A stretch of DNA of 6,081 nucleotides from RGIG3077 sp045541475. Lineage in GTDB: Bacteria; Bacillota; Clostridia; Oscillospirales; Ruminococcaceae. Within the stretch, counting starts at the first letter, position 1. Every line of letters begins with the position of its first letter. This document shows positions 1 through 5,941 of this stretch, piece by piece. The DNA lies in NCBI GenBank assembly GCA_045541475.1, contig JAZQJI010000028.1, forward strand, positions 1 through 6,081, given 5' to 3'. A program made the translations under genes and the position numbers. Under the pieces are notes generated by a model that made no database searches, was not told where the DNA came from, and saw only the letters and a list, made by a program, of their open reading frames with translations.

Positions 1-1
1 T

Positions 2-274
2 GAAGGTGACGATGTTCACTTTAACGATACAATGCAGGAATTGTTATCTCTTTCCGAAAGATTTGGAATTCAGCTTACATTTTCAAGACCCGATAAAGCA
101 ACATATCTTGATATCGTGCATAATCTTGCCGATAAACAAGGTATAGAATACGATACAGAAAAGCTTGAAGCATCGGCAGAGAAATTTGCATTGAAGCGTG
201 GTACACGATCTGCACGTGCTGCAAAGCAGTTTATTGACGGAATAGTTGCAGGAAGTATTACTGATATTTTGTAA
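2..274 (+). CDS. DUF815-family AAA+ ATPase, C-terminal end (5' truncated)
   Basis: This is the last 90 codons of a gene that begins before the window; the frame is open from base 2 to the TAA at 272-274. The visible part reads as the C-terminal lid of DUF815 P-loop ATPases: 'LSLSERFGIQLTFSRPD' then 'YLDIV', and near the end 'KRGTRSARAAKQFID'. In this family the ferredoxin-like stretch 'ERFG..ltF..PD...YL.IV' follows the AAA+ core, and the R-S-x-R-x-A-x-Q-F segment sits where AAA+ proteins have sensor 2. The Walker A and B motifs lie outside the window, so ATP binding is inferred from the family. The cellular role of DUF815 proteins is not established. The in-frame ATG at 32 is internal, because the similarity continues upstream of it. 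No convincing terminator follows; bases 275-344 are AT-rich with only weak A/T hairpins. Confidence 0.8.
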   Translation, partial: EGDDVHFNDTMQELLSLSERFGIQLTFSRPDKATYLDIVHNLADKQGIEYDTEKLEASAEKFALKRGTRSARAAKQFIDGIVAGSITDIL

Positions 275-344
275 GATGTTTTTGGGTGGAATTTTATATA
301 TAATTTAGAATTTTTTAGAAAATTTATAAATTTACTCAAAACCA

Positions 345-373
345 TTGACTTTTTTGGAATATAGTGATATAAT
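345..373 (+). promoter_or_regulatory. Sigma-A-type promoter of the Phe T-box/transporter unit
   Basis: A -35 box TTGACT (345-350) and a -10 box TATAAT (368-373) are separated by exactly 17 bases. Only one base differs from the vegetative consensus. Transcription would start near 380, about 20 bases before the T-box stem I. This fits a leader transcribed independently of the DUF815 gene. Confidence 0.85.
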
Positions 374-400
374 ACCTTGCATAAATTAAATATCATCTAA

Positions 401-676
401 ATGCGGTGAGCAGAACTAAGTAAGCTTGGAAAGAGCCTGGAGAGAGTTGCCGGTTGGTGCGAGGCAATGGTAATAACCTTGACGAATTCCTTCTGTTAGC
501 AGTGCACTGAACGAGAGTAATCTTCAGTAGGATGCAACGGGTGTTCCCGTCATAGAACTAAGGTATGTTAGTACCTGATAAGGTCGCTATCGTGAGGTAG
601 TGATAAACTGAGGTGGTACCACGGAATTGATTTTCGTCCTCTGTATCTTATTTAAGATGCAGAGGATTTTTGTTTT
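401..676 (+). promoter_or_regulatory. T-box riboswitch, predicted tRNA-Phe (UUC) specific
   Basis: The T-box core lies at 612-624 (GGTGGTACCACGG), inside an antiterminator made of GAGG 610-613 with CCTC 638-641 and ACG 621-623 with CGT 635-637, enclosing the 7-base bulge TGGTACC. Stem I is recognisable: AGCAGAA (409-415) pairs with TTCTGTT (491-497), an AGTA loop-E motif is at 419-422, its GAA partner at 484-486, and the distal helix TTGCC 447-451 / GGCAA 463-467 carries an AGAGAG bulge and a GGTGCGA loop. Stem III is ACGGG 537-541 / CCCGT 546-550. This frame gives two 7-base specifier-loop strands, as in canonical glycyl T-boxes, and puts the specifier at TTC 487-489 (Phe). The variable bulge base is T617, complementary to A73, the usual tRNA-Phe discriminator. 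The base after the specifier is C rather than the usual purine, so the assignment is good but not certain. Uncharged tRNA would favour readthrough into the DUF554/ABC genes. Confidence 0.9.
637..676 (+). terminator. Regulated intrinsic terminator of the Phe T-box
   Basis: Left arm 637-649 (TCCTCTGTATCTT) pairs with right arm 654-666 (AAGATGCAGAGGA): 13 base pairs including one G-U, with a 4-base loop. The T-rich tract 667-676 follows. The left arm also supplies CCTC for the antiterminator, so the two structures are mutually exclusive, as expected for a T-box. Confidence 0.93.
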
Positions 677-699
677 ATAGATGAAAAGTAGGCGAAAAA

Positions 700-1404
700 A
701 TGTTTGGAGTAATAGTAAATGTAATAACAGTAATTTTAGGTTCGTGCATAGGATTACTGTTTAAAAAAGGTATTCCTGAAAAAGTAAGTACGGCAGCTAT
801 GGTTGGTCTTGGCGCTTGTACCCTCTACATAGGCATATCGGGAAGTTTGTGTGGCGAAAATGTTCTCATAGCAATTGCATCAATAGTGTTAGGTGTAATC
901 GCAGGAACACTATCGAACATTGATGGTGCAGTCAACAGACTTGCAAAGGCGGTAGAAACAAAATTCAAAAAGGATAACAAAGGCATATCATTTGCCGAGG
1001 GTTTAGTTACTGCTACGCTTTTATTCTGCGTCGGCTCAATGACGGTTACAGGTTCTATTCAGGCAGGACTCACCGGAGATAACTCGGTGCTTATAACAAA
1101 AGCAACACTTGATTTTGTATCTTCTATGATGCTTGCCTCAAGCCTCGGACTCGGAGTTTTGCTGTCGTCGGTATCTGTACTTGTTATTCAGGGCGGACTT
1201 GTTCTTCTTGCAGGACTTATTGCACCGTTTATGAGCACTGGTGCGATTAACGAAATGACTTGTGTAGGCTCAATCTTAATTATTATGATAGGCACAAATC
1301 TAATGGGAATTACAAAAATCAAGGTTGCGGATTTTCTGCCTGCAATTTTGTTTGCACCTATCATATATAATATTGTTTCGCTTGTTGCGAAACTGGCTGC
1401 ATAA
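700..1404 (+). CDS. DUF554 family integral membrane protein (YdfK/YqgA-like)
   Basis: A 234-residue, very hydrophobic protein of full family length. DUF554 hallmarks are visible: the N-terminal 'GVIVNVITVILGSCIGLLFKKGIP', a central 'FCVGSMTVTGSIQAGLTGD', then 'KATLDFVSSMMLASSLGLGV', and a C-terminal 'GSILIIMIGTNLMGITKIK' plus 'ADFLPAILFAP'. It has roughly six to seven membrane segments and no signal peptide beyond the first helix. The ATG at 700 follows a modest AGTAGG ribosome site (687-692) with 7-base spacing and starts 24 bases after the T-box terminator tract, so it is the first gene under T-box control. The family has no settled biochemical function; a transport role is often assumed from topology. 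Its place ahead of an aromatic-type ABC importer under a Phe T-box suggests it handles an aromatic amino acid or a related metabolite (inference). Confidence 0.9.
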   Translation: MFGVIVNVITVILGSCIGLLFKKGIPEKVSTAAMVGLGACTLYIGISGSLCGENVLIAIASIVLGVIAGTLSNIDGAVNRLAKAVETKFKKDNKGISFAEGLVTATLLFCVGSMTVTGSIQAGLTGDNSVLITKATLDFVSSMMLASSLGLGVLLSSVSVLVIQGGLVLLAGLIAPFMSTGAINEMTCVGSILIIMIGTNLMGITKIKVADFLPAILFAPIIYNIVSLVAKLAA

Positions 1405-1421
1405 GCCATCTGCTATCAGAA

Positions 1422-1445
1422 ATTTATGCCCGTCAGGGCGTGAAT
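1422..1445 (+). other. Intergenic RNA hairpin between DUF554 gene and lipoprotein gene
   Basis: ATTTATGCCC (1422-1431) pairs with GGGCGTGAAT (1436-1445) around the tetraloop GTCA: 10 base pairs including two G-U. The flank is A-rich (ATAAAATAAAATTT), with no immediate T tract, so it does not look like a terminator. A role in mRNA processing, or in protecting the 5' end of the lipoprotein message, is possible. Confidence 0.5.
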
Positions 1446-1473
1446 AAAATAAAATTTCAAAGGAGTTTTTATT

Positions 1474-2445
1474 ATGAAAAAAGTAGTATCTCTCATGTTG
1501 GCACTTGTTATGTGCGTAAGTTTGGTATCACTTGCCGGATGTTCCGATGGTGGCAGCTCAAATGCTAAGTACAAGATCGGTATTGTTCAGCTTGTTGAAC
1601 ACGATGCACTTGATGCAGCAACAGAAGGCTTCAAGCAGGCAATTATTGACGAGCTTGGCGAAGATGCGGTTGAGTTTGATTTCCAGAACGGCCAGAATGA
1701 TCCCAACACTTGCTCAACTATTGCTAATCAGTTTGTATCAAACAACGTAGATCTCATTATGGCAAACGCAACACCTGCGCTTCAGGCGGCGGCTGCAGCA
1801 ACAGGCGACATTCCGATTCTCGGTACATCAGTTACAGAATATGGTGTTGCTCTTGAAATCAAGAATTTTGACGGAACTGTTGGCGGAAATATTTCAGGTA
1901 CATCCGACCTTGCTCCTCTTGATAAACAGGCAGAAATGATTACAGAGTGGTGTCCGGACGCTAAAAATGTAGGTCTTCTTTACTGCTCAAAAGAAGCAAA
2001 CAGCCAGTATCAGGTAGATGTTGTTAAAGCAGAGCTTGAAAAGAAAGGTCTTACAGCTACATTATATCCGTTTACAGATTCCAATGACCTTGCTCAGATT
2101 TGTACCACAGCGGCAGATAAGAGCGATGTAATCTATGTTCCTACCGATAACACTGTTGCAGAAAACACAGGTATCATTGATAATATCTGTGAACCTAAAA
2201 AGATTCCTGTAATTGCAGGCGAAGAAGGTATTTGTTCAGGATGCGGTATTGCGACACTTTCTATCAGCTACTATGACCTTGGCTACACCACAGGTAAGAT
2301 GGCTGTTAAGATTTTGAAAGACGGCGAAGATATTTCCAATATGCCTATCGAATATGCAGAGAAACAGACACCTAAATACAACAAACAGAATTGCGAAGCT
2401 TTAGGAATTAAACCTCTTGAAGGATATACAGCAATCGAAGAATAA
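1474..2445 (+). CDS. ABC transporter substrate-binding lipoprotein, TrpX-like (PF04392 family)
   Basis: A 323-residue secreted lipoprotein that should capture ligand outside the membrane for the adjacent permease and ATPase. The N terminus has K2-K3, a hydrophobic core and the lipobox LAGC with lipidated Cys23. The mature part matches the ABC_sub_bind family: 'IGIVQLVEHDALDAATEGF' (about 35-53), 'FQNGQNDPNTCSTIANQFV', 'MANATPALQAAAAATGDIPIL', 'TSDLAPLDKQAEMI', 'PTDNTVAEN' (from 223), 'EEGICSGCGIATLSISYYDLGY' cut here to its key E250-E251-G252, and a final 'GKMAVKILKDGEDISNMPIE'. Length is typical. AAAGGAG (1459-1465) lies 8 bases before the ATG. Members regulated by tryptophan T-boxes are called TrpX; here the leader reads Phe, so phenylalanine or a broader aromatic ligand is likely. 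The ligand is inferred from regulation, not from binding residues. Confidence 0.92.
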   Translation: MKKVVSLMLALVMCVSLVSLAGCSDGGSSNAKYKIGIVQLVEHDALDAATEGFKQAIIDELGEDAVEFDFQNGQNDPNTCSTIANQFVSNNVDLIMANATPALQAAAAATGDIPILGTSVTEYGVALEIKNFDGTVGGNISGTSDLAPLDKQAEMITEWCPDAKNVGLLYCSKEANSQYQVDVVKAELEKKGLTATLYPFTDSNDLAQICTTAADKSDVIYVPTDNTVAENTGIIDNICEPKKIPVIAGEEGICSGCGIATLSISYYDLGYTTGKMAVKILKDGEDISNMPIEYAEKQTPKYNKQNCEALGIKPLEGYTAIEE

Positions 2446-2454
2446 AATATAGCG

Positions 2455-2497
2455 TCTATCAAGCCTGAGAAAAACCATTTCTCTCAGGCTTGATAGA
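2455..2497 (+). other. Perfect 16-bp inverted repeat between lipoprotein and permease genes
   Basis: TCTATCAAGCCTGAGA (2455-2470) and TCTCAGGCTTGATAGA (2482-2497) are exact reverse complements around an 11-base loop. The stem starts 9 bases after the lipoprotein stop. Only ATTTAAG follows on the 3' side, so it lacks the T tract of an efficient terminator. The usual explanation is a 3' end stabiliser or partial terminator that keeps binding-protein mRNA above permease/ATPase mRNA; that role is inferred from position. Confidence 0.75.
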
Positions 2498-2517
2498 ATT
2501 TAAGTATGGTGAATTAA

Positions 2518-3450
2518 ATGGAAATTTTAGAACAACTTATAACTGCTCTGCCCGGTTCCTTTTCTCAGGGACTTATATGGGGCATTATGGCTATCGGTGT
2601 TTATATAACCTACCGAATTCTGGATGTTGCGGATCTTACCGTTGACGGTTCATTTGCAACAGGCGGAGCTGTGGCTGTTATACTTATATTAAACGGTTGT
2701 GATTTGTGGCTTGCAATGCTAATCGCATTTATTGCAGGTCTTTTGGCAGGTGCTATAACAGGACTTTTGCATACCTGCATGGGTATCCCTGCAATTTTGT
2801 CGGGTATTCTTACACAGCTTGCCCTTTATTCCATCAACCTTAAAATAATGGGAAAAGCCAACCAGTCTGTTAATGTGAATCAAACCGAGCTTCTTGTTTC
2901 GCTGCGCTGGGTCAGGGATTTTGCATTCCATAATCCGCTTATAACTGTTGGAGTGGTTTTGGTTGTAATGATCGCACTTTTGTATTGGTTCTTCGGAACG
3001 GAAATGGGATGTGCTATCAGAGCAACAGGTACAAACCTTAATATGAGCAGAGCACAGGGTATCAATACAAACTTCAATAAGGTTCTTGGTATTATGCTAT
3101 CAAACGGTCTCGTTGCTTTTTCGGGAGCTTTTCTTGCACAGTATCAGGGTTTTGCAGACGTTAAGATGGGACAAGGTGCTATCGTTATCGGTCTTGCTGC
3201 GGTTATTATCGGCGAAGCACTTTTCGGAAAAATTTTCAAGAACTTTGCATTGCGTTTGTTATCAGTGGCGTTTGGTTCGATTATTTATTATATCGTTATC
3301 CAGACGGTTATCACACTCGGTATGGATGCAAACCTCTTAAAACTTCTTTCGGCGGCTATTGTTGCTATTTTCCTTGCTATTCCTTATTGGAAGAATCAAT
3401 ATGCCCAAAGGCATATGAGAAAACATAAAGGGGGTAAGGCAAATGCTTAA
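2518..3450 (+). CDS. ABC transporter permease, TrpY-like (BPD_transp_2 / LivH-like fold)
   Basis: A 310-residue polytopic permease, full length, forming the membrane channel for the TrpX-like lipoprotein. It has about eight to nine hydrophobic helices. Family landmarks are 'RILDVADLTVDGSFATGG' (about 33-50), 'GIPAILSGILTQLALYSINLKIMG' beginning near residue 89 and given here by its key G89-P91-G96-Q100, and the cytoplasmic loop 'AIRATGTNLNMSRAQGINTN', which corresponds to the ATPase-contact segment of this permease class. The C terminus is basic (RHMRKHKGGK). The ATG at 2518 has a weak GGTGA ribosome site (2508-2512), much poorer than those of the genes on either side; the nearer upstream ATG at 2506 runs into TAA after three codons. 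Its end overlaps the ATPase start by 8 bases. Low initiation strength together with the upstream hairpin fits lower permease than binding-protein output. Confidence 0.92.
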   Translation: MEILEQLITALPGSFSQGLIWGIMAIGVYITYRILDVADLTVDGSFATGGAVAVILILNGCDLWLAMLIAFIAGLLAGAITGLLHTCMGIPAILSGILTQLALYSINLKIMGKANQSVNVNQTELLVSLRWVRDFAFHNPLITVGVVLVVMIALLYWFFGTEMGCAIRATGTNLNMSRAQGINTNFNKVLGIMLSNGLVAFSGAFLAQYQGFADVKMGQGAIVIGLAAVIIGEALFGKIFKNFALRLLSVAFGSIIYYIVIQTVITLGMDANLLKLLSAAIVAIFLAIPYWKNQYAQRHMRKHKGGKANA

Positions 3451-4240
3451 AATCACAGGTGTAGAAAAAACCTTTAACCCCGGAACAATAAACGAAAAGA
3501 AAGCTCTTAACGGAATTGACTTACATCTCAAAAAAGGCGATTTTGTAACTGTTATCGGCGGAAACGGTGCTGGTAAATCCACAATGCTGAATATGATTGC
3601 AGGTGTCTATCCCGTAGATTGCGGAAATATCGTGATTGATGGTGTTGATATTACCGGCTTGCCGGAATATAAACGTGCAAAATACCTTGGCAGAGTTTTT
3701 CAGGATCCAATGACCGGAACTGCGGCAGATATGCAGATTGAAGAAAATCTTGCTCTTGCTGCAAGACGTGGTAAAAGAAGAACTCTCCGTGCAGGTATCA
3801 CATCTAAGGAGAGGACAGAATACAAAGAGCTTTTAAAAATTCTTGGTTTGGGACTTGAAGAAAGACTTACCGCAAAGGTAGGGCTTCTTTCAGGCGGTCA
3901 GAGACAGGCTCTTACACTTCTTATGGCAACACTTAAAAAGCCGAAGCTTTTGCTTCTTGATGAGCATACAGCGGCACTTGATCCTAAAACTGCAAAAAAG
4001 GTATTGGAAATTACGGAAGAAATTGTGTCAAAGGATAGCCTCACAACACTTATGATTACGCATAATATGCACGATGCAATCGAATACGGCAACCGCCTTA
4101 TTATGATGCATGAAGGAAGAATAATCATAGATGTGTCGGGCGAGGAAAAGAAAAAGCTTACTATCCCGCAGTTGCTTGAACTGTTTGAAAAAGCAAGCGG
4201 TAGCGAATTTGCAAACGATAAGGTAATGCTTTCAAAGTAA
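3443..4240 (+). CDS. ABC transporter ATP-binding protein, TrpZ-like
   Basis: A 265-residue complete nucleotide-binding subunit that powers import through the permease encoded just upstream. All ABC motifs are intact: Walker A GGNGAGKS (39-46), Q-loop Gln87 in 'GRVFQDP', signature LSGGQ (149-153), Walker B LLLLDE (169-174), D-loop ALD (178-180) and switch His207 in 'MITHNM'. The residue after the catalytic glutamate is His (DEH), a common variant in this subfamily. The ATG lies inside the last codons of the permease gene (ATGCTTAA), with AAGGGGGT upstream at 3428-3435, so translation is probably coupled. The C-terminal tail 'TIPQLLELFEKASGSEF' is usual for this subgroup. The aromatic substrate is inferred from the T-box and from the lipoprotein partner. 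Confidence 0.95.
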   Translation: MLKITGVEKTFNPGTINEKKALNGIDLHLKKGDFVTVIGGNGAGKSTMLNMIAGVYPVDCGNIVIDGVDITGLPEYKRAKYLGRVFQDPMTGTAADMQIEENLALAARRGKRRTLRAGITSKERTEYKELLKILGLGLEERLTAKVGLLSGGQRQALTLLMATLKKPKLLLLDEHTAALDPKTAKKVLEITEEIVSKDSLTTLMITHNMHDAIEYGNRLIMMHEGRIIIDVSGEEKKKLTIPQLLELFEKASGSEFANDKVMLSK

Positions 4241-4249
4241 TTGCATATA

Positions 4250-4293
4250 AAAGACCTTTGCGAATCTTAAATCCGCAAAGGTCTTTACTTTTT
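4250..4293 (+). terminator. Intrinsic terminator of the ABC transporter unit, possibly bidirectional
   Basis: AAAGACCTTTGCG (4250-4262) pairs perfectly with CGCAAAGGTCTTT (4274-4286) around an 11-base loop, and TTTTT follows at 4289-4293. It starts 9 bases after the ATPase stop. On the - strand the same stem is followed by TTTTATAT, so it may also end transcription of the convergent small membrane-protein gene, whose stop is at 4325. Confidence 0.9.
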
Positions 4294-4324
4294 GACTCTG
4301 TATGAAAATAAGTGTTGACTCATC

Positions 4325-4612
4325 TTACTTGTTCTTTGTTTTTAATATTGCAATTAGATTTAATATAGCTGTAATTGCAATCAATACAATACCGGCAATT
4401 ATGACCGCACGAATAGTATCTTCAATAGCTGAAAAATCACCAATCAATACTCTACGGTTTATCTCAAATAATTGAAACAAAAGGGATATTGTGCATAGAG
4501 TGAAGCTCACAAACGTATTTCTGTGGGATGTATATGCTTTAGATACTGTAATTGCAAAGACGGCAAATATCCAAGCTAAAGCACCCGAAATAAGACTTAC
4601 TATATTCAGCAT
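4325..4612 (-). CDS. Small three-helix membrane protein, unrecognised family
   Basis: A 95-residue protein with three hydrophobic segments: about 4-24, 34-49 and 68-90. They are separated by a short basic loop (KAYTSHR) and by a polar segment 'INRRVLIGDFSAIEDT', and the tail is basic (KTKNK). It resembles small uncharacterised membrane proteins that recur in Clostridia, but I cannot name a family and assign no function. An in-frame TAG just upstream makes the ATG at 4612 the first possible start; only a poor GTGA ribosome-like site precedes it. It lies 62 bases downstream of the YczE-like gene on the same strand with no obvious terminator between them, so the two may be co-transcribed. It converges on the ABC unit. 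Confidence 0.65.
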   Translation of the reverse strand: MLNIVSLISGALAWIFAVFAITVSKAYTSHRNTFVSFTLCTISLLFQLFEINRRVLIGDFSAIEDTIRAVIIAGIVLIAITAILNLIAILKTKNK

Positions 4613-4674
4613 ATAATCACGCTACTTTTTTATAAATCCTGATATTATATTTTTTGATTTCTAAATCGAATTTT

Positions 4675-5328
4675 TTATTTTATAAGTACATTTTCAATGG
4701 GGTTTTTAATAAACTTTAACCATAGCTTAACCGCAACTCCTGTAAATACGGCAGATATTACAGTACCTTCTCTTGTTCCGACCATCGAGCCGTTAAAGAA
4801 AATCAGTGAAAGAACAATAGAAAGTGCAACCCAAGATATATCAAATGCAATTTTCACATTTGAAAAATCCTTATGTAAAACATCTGACAGTGCCTTTACA
4901 AATGCTTCACCTGAATTTAGAATTACATTTGCAATCACCCCAAGGGTGATACCGAAGCCAAGAACAACTATTCCGAATATAACAAGTAACAGCTTTACTA
5001 TGTAAATGTCGTTTGGTATAAAGCTCGCCAGGTACAGACCGAAATCTGTGAAATATCCAAACAAAAATGAAAGAGGGATTTGCAAAAGCTGAAAAGGCAT
5101 AAAATTTTTACGGAGCAATATCACTTGTCCGAGAAGCAGCACACAGTTTGAAATGGTAAGCCATGTTCCGAATGATAAAAATGAAAATTTAATGCTGATA
5201 ACATTTGCAACTGATGAAATGGGTGATACTCCCAACTCTCCATGTTTAGTAAGTGCCACACCTATTCCCATAAAGAACAGGCATAGTATAAATAAAATAT
5301 ATCTTTTGAATATTTCCTTTTTGCTCAT
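4675..5328 (-). CDS. YczE/YyaS/YitT-type membrane protein
   Basis: A 217-residue integral membrane protein with about five helices. The layout matches YczE-like proteins: the N-terminal helix and 'GVALTKHGELGVSPISSV' (24-40), a conserved pair 'PFQLLQIPLSFLFGYFTD' (78-95, key Q83, P85, D95), a Gly-rich helix 'GFGITLGVIANVI', and the diagnostic C-terminal 'GTREGTVISAVFTG' (184-197). Function in this family is not firmly known; transport or regulatory roles have been suggested for relatives. GGAG (5337-5340) sits 8 bases upstream of the ATG, and a promoter-like pair lies further up at 5369-5397. It is transcribed divergently from the trp leader. The sequence gives no direct link to tryptophan or phenylalanine. 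Confidence 0.85.
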   Translation of the reverse strand: MSKKEIFKRYILFILCLFFMGIGVALTKHGELGVSPISSVANVISIKFSFLSFGTWLTISNCVLLLGQVILLRKNFMPFQLLQIPLSFLFGYFTDFGLYLASFIPNDIYIVKLLLVIFGIVVLGFGITLGVIANVILNSGEAFVKALSDVLHKDFSNVKIAFDISWVALSIVLSLIFFNGSMVGTREGTVISAVFTGVAVKLWLKFIKNPIENVLIK

Positions 5329-5368
5329 AGCAGTATCTCCACACTCACAATCGGTTTAAATATATAAT

Positions 5369-5397
5369 ATTTTACCATAAAAAGGGTGGAAAATCAA
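5369..5397 (-). promoter_or_regulatory. Promoter of the YczE-like gene
   Basis: On the - strand, TTGATT (5397-5392) and TAAAAT (5374-5369) are spaced by 17 bases, one or two mismatches per box from consensus. The site lies about 40 bases upstream of the start codon. An imperfect inverted repeat (GTGAA 5403-5407 / TTCAC 5434-5438, with an inner GAAAAAA/TTTTTTC) lies between this and the divergent trp promoter; it could be an operator, but it is A/T-rich and weak evidence. Confidence 0.65.
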
Positions 5398-5446
5398 TTA
5401 AAGTGAAGAAAAAAGATGTTTTTTCAAAGAAATTTCACAAAAAGTA

Positions 5447-5475
5447 TTGACAAAGCATATTCATAGTAGTATAAT
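5447..5475 (+). promoter_or_regulatory. Consensus promoter of the trp leader
   Basis: TTGACA (5447-5452) and TATAAT (5470-5475) match the vegetative consensus exactly with an ideal 17-base spacer. Such a strong promoter suits a leader whose output is limited afterwards by termination. Confidence 0.93.
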
Positions 5476-5500
5476 AACAAATAATTTAATAAACAACAAA

Positions 5501-5763
5501 CCGTTGAGGCAGAAAAAAGGCAGAGTCGGTCTTTCCGAGCGAGTGGATTATGGTGTGAGTTCCACAAAGGCTCTCTGAGTAATATGGGCTGCTAAGGGCT
5601 GTGAGGAAATTCACAGACGTAAGACTCGCGTAAGAAGTCGGGAGCTTGTTGGAGCTTCGCTAAGCGCACAGGTCATGCTGTGAATCAAGGTGGCACCGCG
5701 GATATTTGTATTTATTCGTCCTTGACAGAATTAGTATATTTCTGTCAAGGGCGTTTTTGTTTT
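5501..5763 (+). promoter_or_regulatory. T-box riboswitch, tRNA-Trp (UGG) specific
   Basis: The T-box core AAGGTGGCACCGCGG is at 5687-5701. The antiterminator pairs TCAAGG 5685-5690 with CCTTGA 5720-5725 and GCG 5698-5700 with CGT 5717-5719, leaving the bulge TGGCACC. The variable base C5694 complements G73, the bacterial tRNA-Trp discriminator. In stem I, GCAG 5509-5512 pairs with CTGC 5589-5592 and CAGAG 5521-5525 with CTCTG 5573-5577. The specifier TGG (5585-5587) plus the usual purine G5588 directly abuts the lower helix. Specifier and discriminator therefore agree on tryptophan, as does the trpB gene downstream. A hairpin CACAG 5667-5671 / CTGTG 5678-5682 precedes the antiterminator. Confidence 0.95.
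5717..5763 (+). terminator. Regulated intrinsic terminator of the Trp T-box
   Basis: CGTCCTTGACAGAA (5717-5730) pairs with TTCTGTCAAGGGCG (5740-5753), 14 base pairs with one G-U, around a 9-base loop. T tracts at 5754-5758 and 5760-5763 follow. Its left arm is shared with the antiterminator. Confidence 0.95.
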
Positions 5764-5766
5764 ATT

Positions 5767-5809
5767 AACTCCTTTGACAAAATATAAATCAAAGGAGTTT
5801 TTCTTTTTT
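5767..5809 (+). terminator. Second intrinsic terminator in the trp leader
   Basis: AACTCCTTTGA (5767-5777) pairs perfectly with TCAAAGGAGTT (5789-5799) around an 11-base loop, and the tract TTTTTCTTTTTT runs to 5809. It starts only a few bases after the T-box terminator tract and is outside the antiterminator, so tRNA binding alone would not obviously disarm it. No second T-box core lies between the two terminators. CTCCTTT (5769-5775) could alternatively pair with GAAGGAG (5810-5816), the ribosome site of the next ORF. Confidence 0.85.
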
Positions 5810-5825
5810 GAAGGAGGTAAATAAA

Positions 5826-5912
5826 ATGCTTATGACAAAACGCTGGTGGCGCGCTTTGCGCCGTATAAATAAATTTAATATGAAATTATGGACTAAACCT
5901 AAACCATCCTAA
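5826..5912 (+). CDS. Putative trp leader peptide (28 codons, tandem Trp)
   Basis: This short ORF starts at ATG 5826 behind AAGGAGGT (5811-5818), the best ribosome site in the window, at 7-base spacing, and ends with TAA at 5910-5912. It has 28 codons with tryptophans at 7, 8 and 22. The tandem TGG TGG (5844-5849) lies in 'KRWWRALRR', the arrangement seen in classical trp attenuator peptides; the rest is basic (Lys/Arg-rich) and unlike a stable protein. GGCGC 5848-5852 / GCGCC 5858-5862 forms a hairpin overlapping the second Trp codon. No terminator lies between this ORF and trpB, 29 bases on, so control, if any, would be on translation or coupling rather than by classical attenuation. CCATCC (5904-5909), the last two sense codons, can pair imperfectly with the trpB site GGAGG (5928-5932). 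Function is inferred; it could also be a decayed gene remnant. Confidence 0.6.
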   Translation: MLMTKRWWRALRRINKFNMKLWTKPKPS

Positions 5913-5941
5913 ACTATATCAAAATTTGGAGGAATTTTATC

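Noticed and set aside
70..396. 108-codon - strand open frame across the DUF815 end and the promoter region
   Set aside because: It is antisense to a recognisable protein, covers the consensus promoter, and has no family features; it is a shadow.
681..764. Short ORF from the ATG at 681 just after the Phe T-box terminator, considered as a Phe leader peptide
   Set aside because: It has no good ribosome site, overlaps the DUF554 start in another frame, and is not enriched in Phe codons.
4644..4649. TATAAT on the - strand upstream of the small membrane-protein gene
   Set aside because: No acceptable -35 box lies at 16-18 bases and the region is very AT-rich, so a separate promoter is not supported.
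4697..5005. 102-codon + strand open frame
   Set aside because: It lies antisense inside the YczE-like gene, which has clear family motifs and a good ribosome site.
5722..5779. Two TTGACA strings (5722-5727 and 5774-5779) as extra promoters in the trp leader
   Set aside because: Both fall in terminator stems, and the -10 positions at 17-base spacing read TCAAGG and GTTTTT.
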